From JALZUU01 sp964441245 (GTDB lineage Bacteria; Bacteroidota; Bacteroidia; Chitinophagales; Saprospiraceae), in NCBI GenBank assembly GCA_964441245.1, contig CAYTVR010000007.1, forward strand, positions 8,665-72,664: a stretch of DNA of 64,000 bases, read 5' to 3'. This document shows, one piece after another, positions 27,001 through 37,800 of the stretch. A program made the position numbers and the translations under genes. A model generated the notes under the pieces. The model was not told the DNA's origin. It searched no databases and saw only the letters and a list, made by a program, of their open reading frames with translations. Numbering within the stretch: position 1 is the stretch's first letter; each line of letters opens with the position of its first letter.

Positions 27001-30000
27001 AGGTAAATTCATATCCACCTTCATTCTGATCCAAATTGATATTGGCAGAACCTGTAGCTTGACCACACACCGATTCAACTACAATAATGGAGTTGACATC
27101 TGGTTGCTCACATGGACAATTATTCCCAACGGCTACATCATCATTTAAAGTACAACCATTTGCATCGGTTACGACCAAATCATAAGTACCAATAGCTAAG
27201 TTATTTCTATCTTCCATATTGACCGCGCCTGGTACATCTTGCCAATCTACCTGGAATGGAGCCGTTCCTCCAAGAACAGTCAAGTCAATACTTCCAGGAC
27301 CATCACATGCTTCTTCTACGATATACAAGAACGTAATTGGATCCGGTTTTTCAATGACCAAACAAGTACCACCTGTGACACAACCAGCATCATCTGTTAT
27401 CACAACACAGTACTCTCCTTCTGATAGACTTCCATTCGTAAATAGATCACCATCCGCATCCATAATGACGGTATCTGCAGGAAATGCAAATCCAGCTTCA
27501 AAGGCAATACTAAAATCAATTCCACCATCCTGATTGCCATCACAACTAATATTGTTCACCATATTAACGGTCATATTTGCTGCAGGTACATTGTCCGTCA
27601 GGACAAAACTAAATGGTAATTCACAACCAGAACCATCGTTGTCTGTAATGGTAACAGTGTGCATTCCCGAAGTTAATCCATTTTGAATATTGCTACCGCC
27701 AGACCAACTAAAACTATAACTTCCACTACCTCCAGTAACCGTGATCGAAACCGACCCATTACTCATATTACAATCTGGTTGTTGCGTGACTACGACCTCT
27801 GCACTTAAGGTATTACTTTCTTCAATTTCTACCTGTACTATACTTGGACAATCTGGGAATCCAGGATTCGTGACCGTTACGAAGTAGGTGCCTGCGCCCA
27901 AATTAGCATGCATATTTCCGCTTGCTCCAGGTACTTCCCAAACATAGTCAAAGGTTGCTGGTAAGAAGGTTGCCGTTCCATCTGTTGCAGCACATGATGC
28001 TGGTGTCGTCGTAAAAGTACTGACCGGTCCATCACTATTATTGACTACAATTTCCACGTCAGTGGTACAAGTTGGATCTCCAACCAAACTCATTTCTACC
28101 GTATATCCTCCAGCAGGAAGATTATCTCTAATATTTCCAGCTCCGACTGAGATGCCTAAATCTGGCGTCCAATTGTAATTATAATTACTTTCATCTCCTT
28201 CAATTTTGATCATAGCATAACCATCGGTCGTTCCACAAGTTGGTTCAATGACGGTGACACTCGTCAATTGAGCAGGCTCACATAAACAAGAATTGATAGA
28301 GAACGTTTCTGTAACTGTACAACCTGTCGAAGCACCCGTTAGTACCACTTCAAACTCCGTTGGATTAGTGGTATAAATTGCATCAAAAGTCAATGTATTG
28401 TTGGAGACGACCACATCATTTTCAAAAAGTCCTCCTGTGATCGTATAAGTCGTTATACCTTCATTCAATTCAATGGAAACTGGTATCGTATCAGCTGAAC
28501 AGTTTTGTAAATCCGTTACAGGGGTTAAGATAATTGGAGTTGGAAAAACGTTTAAGGTTATTTCTGTAGTATCATAACATCCTAAGGCATTCGGTCCATA
28601 TACTTGATAAGTAGTAGTCACATTTGGTGATACATCTAAAGAGGAACCCGTTCCTTGAATATTTCCAGAAGGTAAAGCGACCCATGTATAACTTTCTGCA
28701 CCAGAAGCAGTCATGGTAACCGTTTCATCTGAACAAGTCGTCGACGGTGGATTGTTAGTAATCACAATCTCTGGAGCATCTAGAACTGTAATTTCCATCG
28801 TAACGGTGTCTACAAAAGTCGGAAATGCTGGATCAGTTACTAAAACGTAATAGTTATAAACTGAATTTTCTAAGCCTCCGCTAAATGTTGGATTCGGTGA
28901 ATCAAGAGGGGTCAACATGCCTCCTGGAGGATTCGTTGGATCGGCCTCCCATAAATAATTGCTACCACCAGCTGCCAAAATTTCTAATTCTTCATTCGGA
29001 CAAATATCTGTGTCGCCAGGAATAATTGTTCCAATAATTGCATTACTATTTATAACGACTACTGTTGCTACTTCAGAACAACCTGTAGCCGAAGTAACAG
29101 TTACCATATAATTGGTATCTCCAGTTGGAGTGGCAATCGGCATAGCAGCTGTTGGATCATCCAATGTTCCTGCTGGTGACCAATTGTAGGAAAATGGTGC
29201 TGTTCCATTATTCATCAAAACACCAATTGGAGTAGATTGACCTGGAAGCACATAAACCGTATCCGGCTGATTGATCACGACAGCTAAACCTCTAACAATA
29301 CTTATGGTGTCTCGACTCACGGTATTACAAGTAGGCCGGGTCGTTTCTAAAATATACATTAAGGTATCTTCAACTACTGCGTTGTGGGCAACAGTTAAAA
29401 CAGGATCAACAATATTGGTTGCACTTAAATCACCAGTTGACGCAGGTGAAATAGCCAACCAGTTATAAGTGTAACCATTTAAATTATTACATGTTGGATC
29501 TCCTAAATCAGTAACGATAGTTGTCGGAGAAGCCTCACAGAATAATTGATCTGTCCCAGCATTTAATAATTGTGGTTCACCTAAAGGTGTTTCAGGAATT
29601 TCACAAAGTCCTAAACCTGTCGTATCCAATTGTGCAATCAATCCACATGCTTGTGAAGCAGAAACCGTCAAGGTATGCATGAATGGTAAAGCACCACCAG
29701 AAGCAATTGGTCCACTATCTGTAAAATTATTGATTTCGATATCTCCAGCATCAACAAGGCCATCATCATTGACATCATAAAAGTATCGAACAGTGAAGTT
29801 ACTCGCGGGAAAATCAATTCCAGGATTTCCAAAAGCACCACTGATATTTACCGACTCCGCATTTCCATTTTGACAGAAACTAGTCACTCCACTTAGATCA
29901 ATAGATAATAAACTTTGAAGTACTGGCAGGTCGGTTAATTGTCCATTATTAGTGGAGGTAATATCTTCAATATCGCAAAATTCTGAAGTTGTAGAACAGA

Positions 30001-33000
30001 ATAATTGTGTTCGGTTTACGGTAAATAAACCAACTGCAAAATCTTGAATAGAACAATCAAAATCAGGTGAAGATAAATTGAATTGGAAACGAGCTGTATC
30101 ATTTTGAAGCATGCCTGTTGGCAAACACCAATATAAATTTTGCGCTCCAGCGACTGTATCGATCTCTGCTTCTGTATTGGTGGTCCAAGAACCTGGCAAT
30201 AAAACATTTGTAGATCCAGGATCATAACTTACTCCAGGAGGAAGTAAAAGATTTACTTTATCGTCAGCTCCTGTTGGTTCTGTAGATTTATTGACTACAG
30301 TGATTTCTAGAGTCGATGATTCACCTGGTATTAAAGCACTATTATTGGTAAAATTAACATCAAAACTTTTGTTCCCAGTGGGATCAGCTCCGTTGATTTC
30401 AATCGGTAAAGTTTCTCCTAATTCAAAATTAGTGGTATCGCCACAGCCTTTCAAACCTTGGAAAGAATAATACGAAATGGATCCACTTTGATAATCACAA
30501 TCTGTTGTAAACTGATATCGAATAACCAATTGATTAGAATCTAAACTAGAAGCACTAAAGCCAGGTAAACCATTTTGGTCTAACCAAGTATGTAATTGAG
30601 AGAAATCAGTATATTCATAAATCACTCCTCTACTGCTGGTCCCAATAGAATCAGGATTTGCCAAGGTAGGTATAAAAGGTGCATTGTGCGGATAAGCAAC
30701 TTCGAAGCTTCCATCAATCAAATTCATTCCCTCAAAAGGAATAATAATTTGACTGGCCACATCAAAAGCTATTCCTGTACTTGTATTTCTCAGTAAGATT
30801 TCAATTGTACTGGTATCACAAATATCTGGATCTGTACTTGGTTGCGTGATGATATTTGCATCCAAAAATGGCTCTAAAGTCGTTACCGAAATAGGCACTA
30901 ACATATCTTCACATGGTGGATACAGTTCTGGATTCCAAGGAGAGTCTTCGTATGCTTGACAATTCCATCCAACTCTTGCAACTAGATTGGTCACTCCACA
31001 TTCTTTCACTAAAGCTTTGACACGTATAGTATTACAAATGTCATTGATAGGACTAGTTCCATCTGCTTTTACAATACCGGGAGTGTAGGCAAAATAATTA
31101 TCTGAGATTGATCCATATTGTTCAAAAACTAAATCTACAGGCGAACTCGCGATACTAATGTCTTCCATAGAAACGACTTCTATCACAGCGCCTGCTTGCT
31201 CCAAGGCAATCCAAGTCAAACCAGCATCTGAAATAAAGGAAGTGTTACAATGTTGAAATTCCCACACTGCCGTATCTCCGGCTAAACTATAATTTGGATT
31301 CGAAGTTGGATTGAATGAAAAGGTCGGTGGTTCCGTATAAGAAATTACTTTTGAAGAAGAATCAACGACTTCTCCAACACAACTTCCATCACCAATCACA
31401 CTTGCGTAAAAACGATCTTTAAAGAAAATATCAGAATCAAAATCAAATAAGTTATCCCCATTTGCTGATCCAATAATAGAGGAACAATTTGGAACAACTC
31501 TGATTCTAAAATTAAAGGAATAAGATTGTACATCATTCAAAGAAGGCACTTGATTCAAGGTATCAAAGGAGACGATATAAGTACCATCTGCAAAAGATTC
31601 AAAGGCCGGCATATCAAAATAGGTGTTGCCATGAATCGGGTGACCAGGAATCGAAACTTGAGGTTCAAAAACACTGAATGCATCCAGAATGGAAGCATCA
31701 AATTCAAACTTTAAAGAATCAATACTAATCGCTTGTCGAAATTCATCACCAAAAAATTCTGGTTCCGCAAATCCATTATTGACCGTGATTAATCTATACT
31801 CTAGGAATGTTTCCGCACAACCTTCCGGGAAAGAATTATTAGTTGGTGGTCTAAAAGCAGTTTGTGATTTTCCAATTGTAAAATTATCTCCAAAATTATC
31901 ACAAGCATACTCTACCCCATCTACCATACCATAACCATATGCTCTAAAGTTTGGAACGGTGTTGAATTTAGTTTCGAAAGGTCCTTCTGGATTTACAGAA
32001 AAACTTCCAATGAATTCTAAGGTATCATCTTGGACTAAAGTCAAGCCTAATCCACTCAAACAATCATGCAAATCAAAAGTCAAATATTGCGTACTATCAA
32101 TGGTTTGTCTAGTCACACTGGCTCCTGTGATAGGGCAATTATATTCTGTACCGCCATTCGTAATTCTCAAAACACCGTAGTCGAATAGGAAGGTTTCATC
32201 AGTGGTCGTTGATCCATCAATATTGTTATAATGAATCACTACTCCGATACTATCATTCAATGGTGTATCTCCTACTACGTTTAATAATCTCATTTCAACA
32301 GAATCACAAGACAAAGCAATTTTCTTATTAGCCAAAGCAGGATCATATGGTGTTGAATAAGTATTGTCGGTATAACCGAAAGTTGTTCTGTCTACAGAAA
32401 ACATAGTAGATTGAACTCCAATTGGACAACCTGGAGGACAATTCGGTAATCGTGCATGTAGTGTGGGGCCTTCTAAGTCACCACACCACCAAAGATGTTT
32501 ACAATCACAAGAAGGACAATAATGAGAAAATTCAGTAGGCAAAACTATTGCTCCTAAGTTCGCTGTACAATCTCCTAAAAATCCCAATTCTAATCTAAAT
32601 TCTCCACCAATTGGATTGGTAACGGATGCATCAAATACCAATAATAAAGTATCATTACTCATCATCTCAGAGAGCAAAGGAAAAGAGGCTGAAGCATCGT
32701 CTTGTGTCAAAGAAGTATGGCTCGGCATATGTGTTACTCCAGTTGGAAGGACTACCGAAACTAAGATTTGCTCATTGTCACCACAATCTCTTTCAAAATC
32801 AAAAACACCTCTCGTTGCTGTATGAACTACCACAAAAGTATCTTCTACAACATAAGCATCTGCATCCGCAAAATTTTCTACATTACTTTGAGAATTGGTT
32901 GGTCCAAAATAATTTTCTTCTTTTCTAGATTGTAATTCTAAACATTGATCGTAGTGTGTAATATTTGCTGTAAAGCTAGCAGAAATATCATTGGCACAAG

Positions 33001-34375
33001 ACTCATCGGTACCTTGTCCTAAAGAACAATCATACTCGTAATAAGCGATCACCAACAAAGAATCATTTTGACCTAAGTCATCAAAAAATCCATCCCCATC
33101 TATATCATCCAAACCTCCTGGTCCATCAGGATCGGTGGCAAAGAGTGGATTATCATTCAAATCATTGATAAATGAAAAGCTAGGTAAATTGACTGTTCCA
33201 ATTTGCATTCCGGTTATTTCAAAAGCTGTTTGTGTCAACTCTGTACTGTTTCCTAAACCAATTCCGACAGATACATCCATCATAGATGCAAAACCAGGAT
33301 CCACTTCAACTCCATCATTAATGACCGTAATAACACTCACCCCTAACTGACAATAGCCCCCAGTTTGATTTGGAGTGGTACCTGCATTTAAAACAATAAT
33401 ATTTGCTGCACCTTCTCCTATTCGAATAAAATCCGGAATACTCGTTACGGTACATGCTCTTCCATTACATCCCCATTCAATACTGTGATCACTCGTTCTA
33501 GAATCTTCACAACTGACGACACAAATATTTTCTGTAATAGTCACCTCTTCATCTGGATCGAAAAAAGCATTTCCATCACCAGGATTGCCACCACCTGTAG
33601 TATTGTTGACAAAATAAGTTCCATCTATAATTGCGGTAATAAGTGTATCCCCATTGAGATCCAATGTTTTAGTGACGGGAAAAGCTACACCATTGACCAA
33701 AACTTCGGTTACCCAAATTCCGCGTCCTTGTATATTACTATATACTATTGAATCTACAAAACCATCCAGACCTGTATTGGTTACCACCAAATCACGTGAA
33801 AAACAATCTTCCAATCTAGCCGGTCCATGTGAGTTTTGAATATCAATGGTAAAAGAAGGCACTGCAAATGCATCTCGATATTCCAGATTCAAATCTGATT
33901 CTGTCACCCCTGTTGTTCCTCCAAAATCATAGGTAAATTCCCATTCATCTTGAACGATGGCCATATCATTGGCACTAATGGTATCGATATATTCACAACT
34001 GGCTTGAATAGTGAAACTAACCAAAACAAAAGAAGTCCCAGAAGAACTCAAGGTTGGTATAGAAAATTCAGGTCTTGAAGAATTTCCATTGATCAGCGCA
34101 ACACCAGGTGATGAATTGGCCAAATCTATGTTAACAAATTCAACCCCTTTGAATAAGTTAACTGCCGCATTTAAATTGGTAATGTTTTCCGGAAAGGAGC
34201 CATTCAGACTAATTCGGACGGTTTCACTATCTGTATCTCCGCAGATATTCAGAAAATTAGGAACCGATGCTGGATTCTCATACTCAACTTGAAGGTTGTC
34301 TTGAGCTTGCAACTCAAATAAACAGGGGTAAACAAATAAGAAAAGTACAAGTAATGTAGATAAAACCTTTGTCAT
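24026..34375 (-). CDS. Giant SprB-repeat adhesin with T9SS type B sorting domain
   Basis: A 3,449-aa secreted protein (signal MTKVLSTLLVLFLFVYPCLFELQAQ). Residues 26 to about 1,750 are beta-rich modules of conserved-repeat/DUF11 type (for example NFTNNSALIPGESSTLEITV). PKD/Ig-like modules follow to about 2,030. Two consecutive super-repeats of about 390 aa (roughly 2,028-2,418 and 2,418-2,813) each hold five SprB-type repeats such as GGSGSYSFSWSGG and GTYFVTVTNPG. Next come a unique segment, then three units of about 75 aa (about 3,007-3,260) sharing DTACIxLCDxxGxCDTT, then a cadherin-like Ig domain (VDVKGNDVLFGG). The last 85 residues (SANNDGVNDVFFI ... DGTYFYFLKL) are a type B sorting domain. 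By analogy to SprB it is probably a mobile surface adhesin or filament; that role is inference. Many paired cysteines suggest disulfides. Confidence 0.9.
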   Translation of the reverse strand: MTKVLSTLLVLFLFVYPCLFELQAQDNLQVEYENPASVPNFLNICGDTDSETVRISLNGSFPENITNLNAAVNLFKGVEFVNIDLANSSPGVALINGNSSRPEFSIPTLSSSGTSFVLVSFTIQASCEYIDTISANDMAIVQDEWEFTYDFGGTTGVTESDLNLEYRDAFAVPSFTIDIQNSHGPARLEDCFSRDLVVTNTGLDGFVDSIVYSNIQGRGIWVTEVLVNGVAFPVTKTLDLNGDTLITAIIDGTYFVNNTTGGGNPGDGNAFFDPDEEVTITENICVVSCEDSRTSDHSIEWGCNGRACTVTSIPDFIRIGEGAANIIVLNAGTTPNQTGGYCQLGVSVITVINDGVEVDPGFASMMDVSVGIGLGNSTELTQTAFEITGMQIGTVNLPSFSFINDLNDNPLFATDPDGPGGLDDIDGDGFFDDLGQNDSLLVIAYYEYDCSLGQGTDESCANDISASFTANITHYDQCLELQSRKEENYFGPTNSQSNVENFADADAYVVEDTFVVVHTATRGVFDFERDCGDNEQILVSVVLPTGVTHMPSHTSLTQDDASASFPLLSEMMSNDTLLLVFDASVTNPIGGEFRLELGFLGDCTANLGAIVLPTEFSHYCPSCDCKHLWWCGDLEGPTLHARLPNCPPGCPIGVQSTMFSVDRTTFGYTDNTYSTPYDPALANKKIALSCDSVEMRLLNVVGDTPLNDSIGVVIHYNNIDGSTTTDETFLFDYGVLRITNGGTEYNCPITGASVTRQTIDSTQYLTFDLHDCLSGLGLTLVQDDTLEFIGSFSVNPEGPFETKFNTVPNFRAYGYGMVDGVEYACDNFGDNFTIGKSQTAFRPPTNNSFPEGCAETFLEYRLITVNNGFAEPEFFGDEFRQAISIDSLKFEFDASILDAFSVFEPQVSIPGHPIHGNTYFDMPAFESFADGTYIVSFDTLNQVPSLNDVQSYSFNFRIRVVPNCSSIIGSANGDNLFDFDSDIFFKDRFYASVIGDGSCVGEVVDSSSKVISYTEPPTFSFNPTSNPNYSLAGDTAVWEFQHCNTSFISDAGLTWIALEQAGAVIEVVSMEDISIASSPVDLVFEQYGSISDNYFAYTPGIVKADGTSPINDICNTIRVKALVKECGVTNLVARVGWNCQAYEDSPWNPELYPPCEDMLVPISVTTLEPFLDANIITQPSTDPDICDTSTIEILLRNTSTGIAFDVASQIIIPFEGMNLIDGSFEVAYPHNAPFIPTLANPDSIGTSSRGVIYEYTDFSQLHTWLDQNGLPGFSASSLDSNQLVIRYQFTTDCDYQSGSISYYSFQGLKGCGDTTNFELGETLPIEINGADPTGNKSFDVNFTNNSALIPGESSTLEITVVNKSTEPTGADDKVNLLLPPGVSYDPGSTNVLLPGSWTTNTEAEIDTVAGAQNLYWCLPTGMLQNDTARFQFNLSSPDFDCSIQDFAVGLFTVNRTQLFCSTTSEFCDIEDITSTNNGQLTDLPVLQSLLSIDLSGVTSFCQNGNAESVNISGAFGNPGIDFPASNFTVRYFYDVNDDGLVDAGDIEINNFTDSGPIASGGALPFMHTLTVSASQACGLIAQLDTTGLGLCEIPETPLGEPQLLNAGTDQLFCEASPTTIVTDLGDPTCNNLNGYTYNWLAISPASTGDLSATNIVDPVLTVAHNAVVEDTLMYILETTRPTCNTVSRDTISIVRGLAVVINQPDTVYVLPGQSTPIGVLMNNGTAPFSYNWSPAGTLDDPTAAMPIATPTGDTNYMVTVTSATGCSEVATVVVINSNAIIGTIIPGDTDICPNEELEILAAGGSNYLWEADPTNPPGGMLTPLDSPNPTFSGGLENSVYNYYVLVTDPAFPTFVDTVTMEITVLDAPEIVITNNPPSTTCSDETVTMTASGAESYTWVALPSGNIQGTGSSLDVSPNVTTTYQVYGPNALGCYDTTEITLNVFPTPIILTPVTDLQNCSADTIPVSIELNEGITTYTITGGLFENDVVVSNNTLTFDAIYTTNPTEFEVVLTGASTGCTVTETFSINSCLCEPAQLTSVTVIEPTCGTTDGYAMIKIEGDESNYNYNWTPDLGISVGAGNIRDNLPAGGYTVEMSLVGDPTCTTDVEIVVNNSDGPVSTFTTTPASCAATDGTATFLPATFDYVWEVPGASGNMHANLGAGTYFVTVTNPGFPDCPSIVQVEIEESNTLSAEVVVTQQPDCNMSNGSVSITVTGGSGSYSFSWSGGSNIQNGLTSGMHTVTITDNDGSGCELPFSFVLTDNVPAANMTVNMVNNISCDGNQDGGIDFSIAFEAGFAFPADTVIMDADGDLFTNGSLSEGEYCVVITDDAGCVTGGTCLVIEKPDPITFLYIVEEACDGPGSIDLTVLGGTAPFQVDWQDVPGAVNMEDRNNLAIGTYDLVVTDANGCTLNDDVAVGNNCPCEQPDVNSIIVVESVCGQATGSANINLDQNEGGYEFTWTPDVGSPQGAGNIRTNLPWGGYTVSILDTLDSQCSDEVFFAISNLDGPDATYTTMPATCAAADGFAQLNPTTFTYLWENGTTDNSRNDLTAGTHFVTVTDPADPNCQNVITVLIDEENGLMADAMIDVAANCNVENGQATINVTGGSGNYTYVWNDGVITTTAMRANLGSGVYTVVVRDNDPSTTCETSVVFVMQDNVPGAAITFTDTTHVSCFGSNNGSFNFSINYDGAFNGTPDTIITDGVNTYTNLDLAPGEYCIYIQDGAGCLAGSNCVTIEEPDALEILITITPVCGGNLGSADVESFGGTSPYDYDWADLAEADDTEDRTDLIIGTYNLTVTDAMGCLVIEEAIFVPSCNVNECDYFFGIDSLIAQAVNCGENYQVCMDIPLATLPNYVITVDGVNFTDTFDGCAWDTIVTYSYQNLFGQGGLGPYNITSWAVGSNNFTGIFADIDALVDSMNTWIPNAMWELNANAQVISGMSVGMTFGAMDVEATDFGANSTLTPDFTGVPMGLGIFVGTGIHEIIVRDSVINCSDTLYTNILCTTPDTIYTTIEIFDNDTICFNTTELLGSADTIYNACGNVDNVTYEFLGDTCVVLTGISLGNDTTCFVICDEFGICDTTHVVIEVILPDDLLLDTVCYNGSGISCIDTSLLELTGDIVSMSNVCTSNALVDFGIDSDNFCISYQGINIGMDTACIQLCDAAGICDTVSIYITVDACTSTGPNFVVDTIFINETDTFCLDTLSLPGTIVSIDNFCADESSEVVDFFLDPNTWCVEYTGLELGKDTACIVLCDDNGLCDTTYFCILVEPYFDPPVAEVDCDSTFLGTPVVVDVKGNDVLFGGLDTAYLLTPPSYGTATMNLDCSVTYNPDDEFCERWDEFTYVVCSPNGCDTARAKIWIACVDIVIFTAVSANNDGVNDVFFISGIEDFPDSELLIYNRWGNVVYRTIGYDNKWNGTWNGNKDLPDGTYFYFLKLNDEEDRSFKGYFELYR
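25935..28290 (-). repeat. Two in-frame super-repeats of about 390 codons inside the adhesin gene
   Basis: Each block has the same order of markers: C-C-E-P/Q opening, WTPD-G then GAGNIR-NLP-GGYTV, then T-PA(S/T)CAA-DG, GTHFVTV-type and GGSG-Y-(F/Y)-W repeats, EGEYC/PGEYC, and a closing EDR-(N/D)L-IGTYDL/NL. The block edges are at about 28290, 27120 and 25935. The repeats have diverged at the residue level, so this is an old duplication rather than a fresh one. Confidence 0.75.
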
Positions 34376-34752
34376 AAAAGGTGAATGTTTCTGGTTTACC
34401 TTTTAGCCAAAGAGCCTGATATATGGATCACTTATTTGCTATTTTTCAGGATCTCAGGTTAAAAGATGAATGTTGTTCAAACTATTATCGTGTTCGTTGC
34501 AAATAAGCGTAATTTCACAGTTAATTGATTATCAGCAATTTACACTTAAAACGTGTCTTTTTTAAATTGTAAATTAACTAATTTTCGATACTACCTCTTC
34601 GTTGTGACGACTAAAATCGTACCAAATTTAACGAACATATAATATTTTTAACAAATATTAATATTTTTTATAAAACTTTAGGAATTAACCCTTTTTCACA
34701 CATATATGAACGGGTTTAATATAAAAAGGATACAATAAAAGGTAGGCACATT

Positions 34753-34781
34753 AAAAAAGGGCCAGACATCATGCCCGACCC
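34753..34781 (-). terminator. Intrinsic terminator of the 1,497-aa paralogue gene
   Basis: On the minus strand GGGTCGGGC pairs with GTCTGGCCC (9 bp including three G-U pairs, 5-nt loop) followed by TTTTTT. It lies about 106 nt after the stop codon at 34888, beyond the palindromic element. Confidence 0.85.
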
Positions 34782-34810
34782 TTCAACAATCGATTAGTTT
34801 TTTTTCTTTT

Positions 34811-34885
34811 AGTGTTTTGGTGCTAGAGTGTTCAAGTGTTAAGGTGTTAACGATTGTTCAGACTTGAACACTTGAAACACTAAGG
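34811..34885. repeat. Palindromic GTGTT-type intergenic element, copy 3
   Basis: AGTGTTCAAGT (34827-34837) is the exact inverse complement of ACTTGAACACT (34862-34872). Flanking copies of AGTGTT, GGTGTT and AAACACT extend the pattern in both arms with a period near 8. It begins within 3 nt of the stop codon of the 1,497-aa gene. Confidence 0.75.
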
Positions 34886-34887
34886 AT

Positions 34888-37800
34888 CTAGTCTCTATTC
34901 TTTATTCGGTTTAGAAAAATATTGGCTCTACTATAATCGGCCAGTTGGATTTCGAAAAACTCACCATCATCCATTTTTTTACTTCTTTCTTTCTTTTTGA
35001 GGTTTTCAACCAGGTCATTGTATTCCACGTTATCGGAAACAGTAGTCAGTGCTCCGTCTTGATATTCAAAATAAAAGAAACTTCCGCTTGGTGATTTGAC
35101 GTAAAGCGTCAATCGGTCATTTTCATCATAAGGCATACGGCATTGAACATAAGTTTCCAACATTTTATTGACTGGCTCTCCCCCTAAACTTACTAAGCCA
35201 GCTTTTTCCTTATGAGAAATAAAAGACTGCAATTCTTCATCCCAGGTCAGCTGCATTTCTCCAAATACAAAGGCAAAAGGATCATGTTTTTTAGGGAGCT
35301 CTAATCCATAGTTGAGCATTTTTGCTCGGGTGTTGCTGTAGTCCTTTCCAGCAGGAATAAACTCAGATAAAACCTTAGAATAAAAATCTCCGCGAACCAA
35401 ATAATTGATGTTTCTAGCATCATAAGCATTGGCCATAATGTCATTGAAAATCATCTTCAACAGTTTTTCAGGAATGTCTATTTCCCAACCAACTAATGCA
35501 TCGATTGATAATGGTTTTACTTCTGTTGCTTCTGTAGAAAAAATGGTTGTTGCTTCTCCAGCTACTTTTAATTGTCCATATTTTAGGCCAGAGCCTATGT
35601 CAAATTTCCCCTCTACTTTTAAGTTTCCGTTGGCATTGGAGTAGTTTAATAAATTTCCATATTTAACAGATGAAACTATCTTTAATGAATCACCAAATAC
35701 AAACTCATCTGAAGCTGCATCCAATTTAAATAATCCTGTCGCACCAAATACTTTTCTATCTTTTCGCTGTTTTAGTGACATCATTACGCTCGGATATAAT
35801 TCTCCAGTAATTTTGTTGAGAAACAAACCTGTTTGAATTGGTTGGCCTGATTTATTTTTAGTCTTTTGATACGAAATTTTCAAATCATTTTTATCACCTT
35901 GACTCTTGACGAAAAACCATTGTCGTCCTGGCATTTTTGGTGCATCAAGAAAAGCGAAGCCTTTGAATTGCAATGCGGAAGAATCTGCTCTCAGACTAAT
36001 ATCACCTTGAAATTTGGTTTTACGATCTATATAAAACTCATCAGCAACAGTCACTTCTCCAGAAGCCTTTGTCAATATTTTTCTTTTCTTCTTTCTCCCC
36101 TTTCCAACTCTTGTACCGATAATATTATTCAATTCAAATTCTTGTACTCGGTCTCCGACATTGTACTCATAAAATCCTTTCGCCCTATATTCATTTCTAC
36201 TTAGAATGTCTACGGTAGCTCGATTGATAATATGATATTTATTGCTTCGATTGGCAATAATTCGAGCATTATTAATCGTTTTCATTTTTCCACCAGCAGC
36301 TACTTCTAAGGTTCCTTCTTCAGGATAAACGAATGCATCTGCGGCTTCTACCATCACTACTCCACCTAATTTTAAGTCATGTGTTTTCAAATCATAAAAT
36401 GCCGTTTTCCCCCAAAAACGTAAGGAGTCTTGATCAGGATTGAAGGACAAAAAACTTCCTTTTCCATCTTTATCTGCTTTGAAAGTGATAGTCTCATTTT
36501 TCATATCCCAATCAAATTCATTCAAACTTGTAATGTAGGTATTGTAAGGTAAAACAGTAGATACAGAATCTGAATTGGCTTTGACTGATCCGATATGATT
36601 ATCAAAATCCAAATGAGCAGCCACGTTCCTAGTATCTAATGCTAACTCATCGATTCCTGTTGCACGAATAAATAACTGAGTGGTATCCGAGCTGATAGAA
36701 TGTGCTCCTAAAGAATAAAGATTAGATTGCATTTTTCCTTTTGCCCAATCAAATTCACCTCGTCCTTTCAGTCCATCCGGAGTGAGGATCAACATATCCT
36801 TTAAAGTATAATTTCCTTTTTTGAATAATTTAAAAGGTTCTTTTTCTGCGCGAATGTACATACTATCTTTGTATGGCTGCCAATCCACAAAAATTTCTTG
36901 ACCACTTACTTCAGGTACTTGGATTTCTCCTGATCGATCTTCTGTGATGTTGAATTGTTTTGCAGAAGTCAACAATTGATTGGGCTTGAAAGTAATGTCT
37001 TCTGAATCAATCGTTGCCCATTTGTAATTGACTTGGCCTTCGCCAAGAAAACCTTCATTACTTAAATTTACTTGACCGATGAACTTGCCTTTGTTTTGAT
37101 AGGTTGGAAAACCTTCTTCTGGACTTTTTGTCGAAAATCCTAAAGAGTAATCTTCTTGTAAAACTAAAGTTTCCTTAAAGTCTGGAAAGATCCCTGCTGA
37201 ATATAATTGTCCTTTAAAGTGAACATCATCAGCTGTAAATTTATCTAAACTATTGAAACTAAATTTATCTAATTGAAAATAAAAAGAGTCCCGTTGATAG
37301 GTCGCATTTTGCGTTTCTTTACTGTCGTAAAAAACGTAAGCCGCACCTTTACTATTGAAAGAAGGAAACTGTTCAATGTCTTCTCTTCCGGATTTATTGT
37401 CAGGTGCATCAATTAATAAAACACCATCTAAATGTTCAATTCTTGAAGCAATGGATACCGCTTCTTCCTCTCCGTTTTGGTCTTTATTTCCAGAAGGAAC
37501 AAAAAGATCAAAAAATCGAATAGAGTCTAAAACAAGATAATTTTTTTTATATTCAAAATTAAAATCCTTTCCTTCAAAAGCAGAGAATCCTGCATACAAT
37601 TTACCATCAAATGCCGTGTTTCTATTTTCTTTTAAAATCACATTTCCCTGAAAAGGTAAACCTGCAACTTTTTGGCGATCACTGAATTCAACAATGGACA
37701 TATCTTTAACCACAATGTCATTATTCCGAAGATCCAAATACGCGTTGGTCTCTTCTGACTTAGAAATGTATTTGATTAAGTCATAGTCTACTTTGTTTTG

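Larger units (their letters stand above)
34376..34887. other. 512-bp intergenic region upstream of the adhesin gene
   Basis: Holds, from left to right: the 5' leader of the adhesin gene, a very AT-rich stretch (about 34550-34740) with no clear TAnnTTTG promoter, the terminator of the gene ending at 34888, and a palindromic GTGTT-type element directly after that gene's stop codon. Confidence 0.6.
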
